Positions 56,615 to 64,000 of a stretch of 64,000 bases of DNA are shown piece after piece. The translations under genes were made by a program, and so were the position numbers. Position 1 is the stretch's first letter. Each line of letters starts with the position of its first letter. Location: the NCBI GenBank assembly GCA_963691705.1, contig OY829537.1, positions 41,419,514-41,483,513 of the forward strand, in the 5' to 3' direction. The notes below the pieces were generated by a model, which saw nothing but the letters and a program-made list of their open reading frames with translations, ran no database searches and was not told the DNA's origin. The stretch comes from Viola odorata. Lineage: Eukaryota > Streptophyta > Magnoliopsida > Malpighiales > Violaceae.

Positions 56615-59270
56615 CTACTTCGTCCATATACCCGAAGAATACCATCCCAAACCGGTGAGAAAGTGGCACTTTCTCTAAGCCAAAAGTCCCCCACAGTACT
56701 AAAATTATAATGTTTTCGGACCATCTCCGCCCAGAATTTCTGCTCTCTGATGAGCAGCCCCCAAGCCCATTTCATCAGGAGAGCTTTGTTATGAGTTTGT
56801 TGGCTTCCGATTTCCAACCCACCAAGCTCCAGCGGATGTATCGCAGTCTCCCACTTAACCTTTGCTAGGCCTCTCTTCTGGTCGTCTCCACTCTAGAGGA
56901 ACCTTCTCCTGAGACTCTCACATTGACGGATAATATCCTTTGGCATGCAAAAAATAGACATGTTATACACCGAAATGCTGGCCAAAGCTGACTTGATAAG
57001 AGTCACCCTCCCCCCTACTGAAAGCAGCGAACCTTTCCATATTGCCAGCTTCTTCCTCATAGCCTGGAGCAGAAAACCCCAGCTAGAAGCTTTCTTGAGA
57101 TTCAACCCAACGTAGGAGCCAAGATACTTGAAAGGCAAAACTTCAAATTTACAACCAGCCCGACGAGCCACCGTCTCTCCTGATTGCCTGAAAATATTAT
57201 CCCTACCAAGGAGCTTTTATGATAGTTGACCTTCAAGCCAGAAAAAGCGTCAAACCAACACAGTACCGCTTTTACACACTGAATTTCTGCCTCCTCGTTG
57301 TTGACAAATACCATTGTATCATCCGCAAACTGAAGATGAGAGACTCTCCATCATACAACGTCATTTCCTATGCCCCTCAATAACCCATGGTCCACCGACC
57401 GACTGAACAATTTATGAAGCCCTTTAGCTGCAATGTTGAACAGGAAAGGAGATATGGAGCAACCCTGTCTCAACCCACGCCCCACCCCGAACTCGGCAGG
57501 TGGAGATCCATTAATTAAAACTGATACTTTTGCCGTACTCAGGCATTGGCTGACCTATCCTCGCCATTTTTGACTGAATCCCACGTGACCCAAAATATCA
57601 TCCAAGTAGCTCCATTCAACCCACGCTCCACTCACTACTAGGGTTATAACCGATCGAAGGTGATTGCCTAACACTTCGGAGATAATCTTGTAAAAGCTAC
57701 TAATGAGACTTATAGGACGGAACTCGCTAAACCTCTTCGCAGAAGGAACTTTCGGGATAAGAGTAATAAAAGAAGCATTTGCCCCCTAAGGAAATCTACC
57801 CGAACTGCAGAACCCTCGCACCAATCGACAAATATCAGCTCTTATATACTCCCAAGCATTTTGAAGAAGACGCATGGAAAAACCATCCGGCCCTGGAGAT
57901 TTATCACCACTACAGCTCTTAACTGCCTCCCAAATCTCAGCCGCTGAAACCTCTTGATCAAGCCTCTCTACCTCCTCGACACTCAACTTGGCAAAACCAA
58001 GATCTTGCATCCTTGGTCTGTCCCACCTAACAGCCTTGTAGAAATTGAAGAAGTAACTAGCAGTTACAACCTTGATGTCACTAGGAGTAGATAAGCAGCC
58101 CAAATTTGAGACCATCTCAGTGATATTGTTTCTCTTATTTGTGACTTGCGCTAGTTGGTGGAAATATTTTGTGTTTCGGTCACCCTGGGAGCAACATTTC
58201 AAGCGAGACTTCTGCTACCACAAGCGACACGCTCGCCCATGTTGATCCCACAGAGCTGCGTTAACATCTTCTCTTTCTAATAATTTTGTCGGAGTCAGTT
58301 CCCTATCATCTGCTAACTTGTCCATGCTCTCTGATTTATCCTGTAACTCTTTCAAACGGACTTCAACCCCCCCCCCCCCCCCAAATACCTCACGATTCCA
58401 GACCCGAAGTTTCCCCTTCATCTAGCGGAGTTTCTTTATCACCTGGTGATGGCCCGGAAAGGTCCTCTCTGCTTCCGACCATAACCTACCGACAGTCTCT
58501 TTAAACCCAGCTACCTCCCACCAAGCCGAGAGGTCCCTGAAAGGCTTTGGACCCCAATCAATATAATCATTACATAACAGCATAGGCACATGGTCTGAGT
58601 ATTTCCGTCCCAAAGTCGTAAGTCTCATAGCAGGGAATCGAACAAGCCATTTTGGATGGACGAAAATACGATCTATTCTGCTCTTGCTAATTGCATTCGC
58701 CCAAGTAAACCTTCTACCTAGGAGCGGCAAATCCTGGAACCTGCAAGAATCCATCCATTGTTAGAGATCATTCATTCCCCGAGTAAAATCTCTCCTGTTA
58801 AGGCGCTCCGTCGGGATTAAAACTTCGTTAAAATCACCTGCTACTAATACTGGAATGTTGCAATTCGCAATAAGAACTGAAATTTACCTCCAGAGTTGCT
58901 CCCTTTGAGATACCTCCGTGTACGCATATATATTAAGGATTGCACAACTAAAATTAGACTCTACTAGCCAACCTTCTAACCAAATGAAGCGATCACCTGT
59001 TTCCTTCCTACTCACCTCTAGGATTGTGGTGTCCCACATCGCAATCAGACCTCCTGACCTTCCCGTCGCTGGAACACACAACTAGTCAACATCTCTACTC
59101 CTCCACATTGAACTAATAAAGTAATCATTGACGCTAGAGCGTTTGGTTTCCTGTAGGAAGCGGACACTTAACCTCTCTCACCTAATACAACGCTTAATAA
59201 ACCTGCGCTTTATCATCGATAACAACCCCCGACTATTCCACGAAAAAAGTCTAATCATTTTTACTTCTAA
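56615..59270 (-). pseudogene. LINE ORF2 (endonuclease-reverse transcriptase), many stops
   Basis: Endonuclease begins MIRLFSWNSRGL (about 59260) and continues with VLVAGDFNEVL, GRRFTWAN, SRIDRIFVHPKW and YSDHVPML. The RT region shows CSGDKSPGPDGFSMRLLQ, FRPISLISSFYKI, GRGLRQGCSISPFLFNI and FADDTMVF (about 57310-57330), followed by FKYLGSYVGLNL and WKGSLLSVGGRVTLIKS. At least eight stops or shifts. A 16-C run (58367-58382) replaces codons in the endonuclease-RT linker. Confidence 0.85.
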
Positions 59271-59394
59271 ACACGAATTGGTAGCCCCTTCAAGACCGGA
59301 AGTTACCCACCTCCCTCTCAAGCCGCTCTCTATCAAAGGCTCTCATAGTCTCCTCATTAGCATGTTCTGTTAGTGCCAGGGAGCACCCCAATCC

Positions 59395-59640
59395 CTAAAT
59401 GTCTCCCTCCAACATCATCACGTCATGCAACCTATTCATATTACTAATGTCTTCATCCTCAACACGAATAAAATCTGCCTTAGACCCCACTCTCGAGATA
59501 ACCGTCTCCAAACTGCCGGTTCTTCCCACAAACTTCTTAACTTTATTCTCTTTTTGTCTCGTAGTAATTAAAGAAACAGGGTGATCGCTCACTGAAATGG
59601 TCCTATCCGCTGAAAATAGTGTGGTCTGTCCTTGTTCCAT
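59395..59640 (-). pseudogene. LINE ORF1 C-terminal fragment
   Basis: An 81-codon reading (MEQGQTTLFSADRTISV...) between the inserted LTR and ORF2. Its place fits the end of ORF1. No motif is recognised; assignment is from position. Confidence 0.45.
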
Positions 59641-59662
59641 AGGAGTATCCTCTATAAATAGC

Positions 59663-61840
59663 GTGGTTACCGTTTGTTCGTTATGCTAGAGCGGATGTTC
59701 CCCCTTTTCATCGAGCCATGCATGATTAATTAATAAATTACTACGTGATCCTAACATAGTACCATTTTTGTGAATGCACATAACCGAGTGGGATTCGAAG
59801 CCACCATGCTCAATTATCAAATATAGCAATTAATCTCATGGCATAAGCAAAGCAAGTGATTTAAACACATAAGCATATGAGTTGATTTTAATCATGCATA
59901 CAATTATAGTTTTTTATCATTTTTAAATAACATGCATATAAATAATATTTGCGAAAAAGACATTAAATAAATAAAAAGGACTAGAGAGTATACTTGTGTT
60001 GCGTGATCTTGATCTTCCTTGCAAAATGAGAGTGTTAGCAATGTTTTCGAAAATAAATAAATAAGAAAAGCACATGCAAACACTTACTTAATTTGACAAA
60101 AAAAATATTTAAATAAACATGATAAACCAAAAAAAAAAAATTATTTCATGCCGAGTAAATAAATAATTAAACATAAGAAACAAGTAAATAATTAATTAAC
60201 ATGGCAAACAAGCAATCAATTAGTTCATTTATTTCATGTGAACAATTTATAACTAGTTAAACATGGCATAATTAATATCGATTTATTTATAACATGCAAG
60301 CATATTATTTCACAATAATTTAAACATGGCATATGGTATTATTATTATGTGAACATACAAACATTTCATACGATTTAAATAAAGCATTTAAACGCATGAA
60401 CATTTTTAACATCATTTAAACACGAAAATAAATAGCATACGAGTATTTCAATTAATTTAAACATGTTATAAAAGCATACGAATATTTTTTATCATTTTAA
60501 CATATTATATAAGCATACGAACATTTTACATAATTTTGACGAAAGATAAAATAAACGGGTCCCACGTTGGAAATTTGGACATTAAAAAATGGGCTTGGCT
60601 CAAATTTTAATTTAAAACAAAGATGGGCCTAAGCCCACCACCTTTTCTTTCTTTCTCACCTTTCCCGCTTCACCTTACCTTCTTCCTCCTTTCTTCTTCA
60701 CAAGACCAAGCTCAACCAACACCAAAATACTTACCTGAAACAGCCCCAATATTTTTGGCATCAAAACAGTAGATCAAAGAACCAAAAATAGTAAGCAAAA
60801 CAACTCCAAAATAGTGGCAATTTTACATGGAAAGATTGAGCTATTTAACATGCATATATTGCTATTAATTAGCTAGAGCATTATGCAATTAAATTGAGGC
60901 AAGGAAAGCATAACTAACATGAAAACTAAGCATATTAGGCAAGTTTTAACAATTTATTCATGCATTACAAGTGAAAACAAAAATTAAAGAAACTAGAGAG
61001 AGAGGGAGGTTACTTGTCCGGGAGAGCAATTTGACCCAAGAAGGTAGTGCAAGAAATGGAGATTAAGAGGAGGTTTTGGTGCCCTTTTCTTGTTGCTTGA
61101 AGCATGCTATTTGTAGAGAAGAAAAAAGTTGGAGTCGGTTTGCATGTGTGGCTGCAAACCGACGGGGAAGAAAAGGTGGTGGGTGATGATAGTGGCTAGG
61201 CCGGAATAGTGAGCTAGGAGGGGTTTCTTGTGGCCTTGGTTGATCGGATGGGACATGGTGATGATCTAGGCGAGCTGGAGTCGATGTGGAGGGTGAGAAC
61301 GAATTGAATGTGCATTAATGTGGTATTTATCCTATTTTTGGATACGAACAGGATATTTTGGTACGAGCGAAATCGCTGAAAAATGAAAATAAATCCGAGC
61401 CGAGGAAACCACGACGTGTAGAAAAATAAGACGAGAAAACTAGTATACAGTGAAGAAATACAAAACTTGATTCAACGCATTTATTTTCTCTTCCGAAAAT
61501 GTTAAAAGTTCGGACGCAAAATAAATGTCCTTACGATAAAAATTGAACGAAACCAAACTCGCTGGTGTGAAAGAGAAAAATAGTACATAATTATCAATTA
61601 AATAAATTACGCGTTCGACCCACGGTCGGAGGAAACTTACTCGGGACCGAGAAAAGTTCGAACGAAAAGACAGTTGAAAATACGAAAAAATTAAAAAGAC
61701 ACGAAATGGCACGGAATATTAAACAAACTAGACTAGGACCAAGAATCGACAGAAATTTGACCTAGACGAGCTATTAATGCGATAAACGCTAAAATACGGA
61801 AAAGTGATGACGCGAAAAATCCAAAATCGGGTAGCAACAC
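59663..61840 (-). repeat. Truncated Ogre-type LTR inserted in the LINE
   Basis: Collinear with the Ogre LTR from about 7665 to its end: GTGGTTACC, ATGCTAGAGCGGA, GAGCCATGCATGA at the left; AAATAAATCCGAGCCGAGG, AAATAAATGTCCTTACGA and ACAGAAATTTGA-CTAGACGAGCTA at the right, ending TCGGGTAGCAACA. It lacks the first ~360 bases. Substitutions and length changes mark it as a different subfamily. Confidence 0.85.
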
Positions 61841-61847
61841 CTATCAT

Positions 61848-63114
61848 CTAGTCAAGGTTGGATATAGCTCCTTGCATTGGTTCCTCCTGGCAGCGAACCT
61901 TAAACAACCTTCCTTCTATCCTCACCGCGATTTCTCTAGTTACTAAAAGGCTCGAGGTCGACACTAGTAGACAGGCTACATGTAGTCTCTTTCTCGCAGT
62001 GGTGTGTTCGTCCACCACCACCAACCCTCCGAGCTTTCTACCAATTGCCTCAAAAGTGGCGTGACCCCAGGATTGAATCAGGATCCCTGTGCACTGTACC
62101 CAACATAGTCGGCTTCCATCTATGGTAGCGTCTTTCCATGGCATGACCTTGGAGAAGATCTCACCTATCCCATTATTTACTTCTGCCAAAGCTTTTTCGT
62201 AATCAGAGTCCCTGTCAAATTCTAGCAGCACCAACCCTTGACCCATCATTCTCGTCTCACAAATCCAACCTGCCTCTAGGACCAACTCTTGGATTTCTGG
62301 GATGTCTTCAACACGTCGCAACACCTCCACTACACTCCTCGCTAACCAACCCACATTATCTTCTGGAACCGTGAGTTCAACTAACTCATCTTCCTTTAAA
62401 CCTGATGCCACTACTTCATGCTCATCCCCTACTACTACCTTATGGTTCTGAGGTACCGGCTAACCTGAGCAGGTTTTCGGGAATCACTGTCCTCGTATGA
62501 TTTCGCCTTACCTTCTCTGTCTACCTTCGTACCTGAGACGTTCTTACGTCTCCCATATTTCTCTATACTACAACGCAATGCAGAGCTCTAATGTACTGAT
62601 GGTCTAGTGCATACTCCATCTTAGTAGGATTTTCTACATTAACCAATCGAATAAAACCGAATCTCCTCCCTGCCTTATTCCTGCGTTTTGGAATGAAAAC
62701 ATCCTACAGACTACCAAACCTAGGAAGCTGCCATCTCCTATTGATCAAATACCTAAGAGATCGGTGATCCACATGCATAGGCAGATTTTCCACATAATAA
62801 TTAGTTACCCGCGCTGTCTCTTTGTGCTCCTGTTGTTGGCAATGTGTAGCCGGCGTAGCGTTCCTACCCGTCGGTGCCGAGAATTGTATTGCACGTTGTG
62901 GTGTTGATGTGGCCTTCCTATTAGGTCTGTTCTGAATGGAGTTGGTGCCATGATTTTTCTCGCTGTAACTCATGCCTGTTGGGTAAGGTAGTGGCGGCTG
63001 GGATGATGAAATAGCTGGTCCTGAACATCGACGGTACACAATCTCCATCCATGCTCCGTCTGCCTCTTCGCGATCCTGCAGATGTCGATGTGGATGTGGG
63101 GTCGGTCTGCACAT
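61848..63114 (-). pseudogene. LINE ORF1 (RRM-type RNA-binding protein)
   Basis: The N-terminal part (63114-62704) ends with TNYYVENLPMHVDHRSLRYLINRRW, which looks like the first strand and helix of an RRM as in plant LINE ORF1. It continues after a shift (RKNVSGTKVDREGKAKSYEDSD, about 62480-62540). A further 187-codon piece (62411-61848) includes WICETRMMGQGLVLLEFDRDSDYEKAL and MPWKDATIDGSRLCWVQC. These wordings fit the DUF4283-like region of plant LINE ORF1. The end is cut by the inserted LTR. Confidence 0.65.
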
Positions 63115-63180
63115 GATGGATTTGATGCCACAATTATTGTCGCTCTATCTACGACAAAAGAAAAGAGAACAAAATTAATT

Positions 63181-63450
63181 TTACACCAGCTACCGTAGGT
63201 AGGCTGGTAATTTGAGTATCAATCGCGTGAGGCGATTGAAACTAAGCTCTCCGGCAGCAGTGGGCTGGCCGGAGAAAGAGACGCTTCAAACCTAGAGGCG
63301 GCTAGGTTTTTCCTGAGGATAGCGTTTCACTTTTTTTTTTCTGCTGAAGAGAAAAATAAGATCCTATTTAATCTGAAATCGACCTAGATTAAATGGAATG
63401 CGACCCTATCCTGCTCATCCCTCTTAGCTATTAATTAGGAAGGCAAAAGG
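63181..63450. other. LINE 5' flank
   Basis: Non-coding, with CTCTCCGGCAGCAG...GCTGGCCGGAGAAAGAG near 63250. Probably LINE 5' untranslated region; its start is not defined. Confidence 0.35.
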
Positions 63451-64000
63451 TAGAGGTGTCAATCCGGGTCCGCGGGACCGAACCCGGCCAGACCCGGCAA
63501 ATCCGGGTTTGGACCAGACCGGTCCCGTATAAAAATGGGACCAATTTCTGGTCCCGACCAGGCAAAATCGTCCGGGTCCAGGACGAAACCCGGACCCGAA
63601 TTTTGTATTTTGTATTTTGTTAAATGCATTTTTTTTCTATTTTCTTTTCTTTTTTTGCTTTATTCTTTGTAAATTAATTAATTTATTAAATATACAATGG
63701 CAAGATCACCTTCACCAACACAAATCCATACCAAAAGATGGAGGCAACAAAAATAAATTGAACCAAATAATTTACTTGCTAAAAACTCTCTCAACTTTCC
63801 TATCGAGTTTATGATCTCGATCTATCAGCCTGGGTGGCAGAGGTCTTCCTCATCAAATCAGTGGCTTCAAGTAAGTCTTTTCGCTTTATTTAATTAAATT
63901 TTAATTTTTTGGTTCTAAATCTCTGATCCTTTCATCCTTTGATTTAACTTAGATTCCTATTTCAATTTTAAAATCCCAACTATTATCCTCTACTGCAATT
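63451..64000 (+). mobile_element. Candidate hAT-like transposon terminus
   Basis: TAGAGGTGTCAATCCGGGTCC resembles the ends of plant hAT elements (CAGAGGTGTCAA-type). It is followed by about 150 bases of interleaved CCCGG/CCGGG words in both orientations, typical of subterminal repeats. The other end would be beyond the window, so neither the inverted repeat nor the 8-bp duplication can be checked. Confidence 0.35.

Larger units (their letters stand above)
56615..63180 (-). mobile_element. L1-type LINE, decayed, 3' end cut by E5
   Basis: The minus strand carries ORF1 parts (61848-63114, 59395-59640) and ORF2 (56615-59270) with endonuclease and RT. It is interrupted by an Ogre-type LTR (59663-61840) and truncated by the E5 LTR. 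No tail or target duplication is visible because the 3' end is missing. Confidence 0.82.

Overview
This window is repeat DNA from a flowering plant, probably a eudicot. It has Ty3/gypsy LTR retrotransposons of the Tat/Ogre type and a chromovirus, an L1-type LINE, MULE remnants, GT-AG introns in element genes, and no recognisable host gene. The species cannot be read from the sequence.

Layout, left to right. (1) Element E1, a decayed Tat-lineage element whose gag-pol runs on the minus strand, fills about 1-32577 and leaves the window on the left. Its right LTR is 32048-32577. Downstream of its pol, and antisense to it, lie two related intron-containing genes, here called X (394-2588) and Y (3233-5566), followed by a degenerate repeat array (about 6486-7000). 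(2) A very young Ogre-type element (7303-26300, minus strand) is inserted in the E1 integrase gene. It has 2,072-bp LTRs differing at 3 positions by my reading, a 5-bp target duplication (CGCTC), an upstream ORF1, gag-pro, an intron, RT/RNase H/integrase, and several tandem arrays. (3) 32578-39242 is the tail of a plus-oriented Tat element, E4. It keeps array units, a Y homologue (Y') and an X homologue (X') on the minus strand; E1 was inserted into its array. (4) 39243-40586 is a scrambled joint: an LTR fragment, an inverted MULE transposase, a piece of Ogre leader, then the MULE C-terminus. (5) E3, a third Tat element (minus strand, about 40587-50756), has a Y homologue (Y'') and repeat arrays and is broken at its left end. 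(6) E3 sits in E5, a minus-strand chromovirus (50757-56614), which itself interrupts a LINE (56615 to about 63180). The LINE also carries a truncated Ogre-type LTR (59663-61840). (7) The right edge holds a possible hAT-like terminus.

How the parts fit: each Tat element pairs gag-pol on one strand with an X/Y cassette on the other. Where the cassette start is preserved, it carries its own TATA box. The tandem array sits where the two transcription units converge. The X/Y cassette is seen in three elements and its products (an N-terminal globular domain, a low-complexity linker, a coiled coil and a conserved C-terminal motif) have no function I can assign. It is the best candidate here for an under-described system, although every copy in the window is broken.
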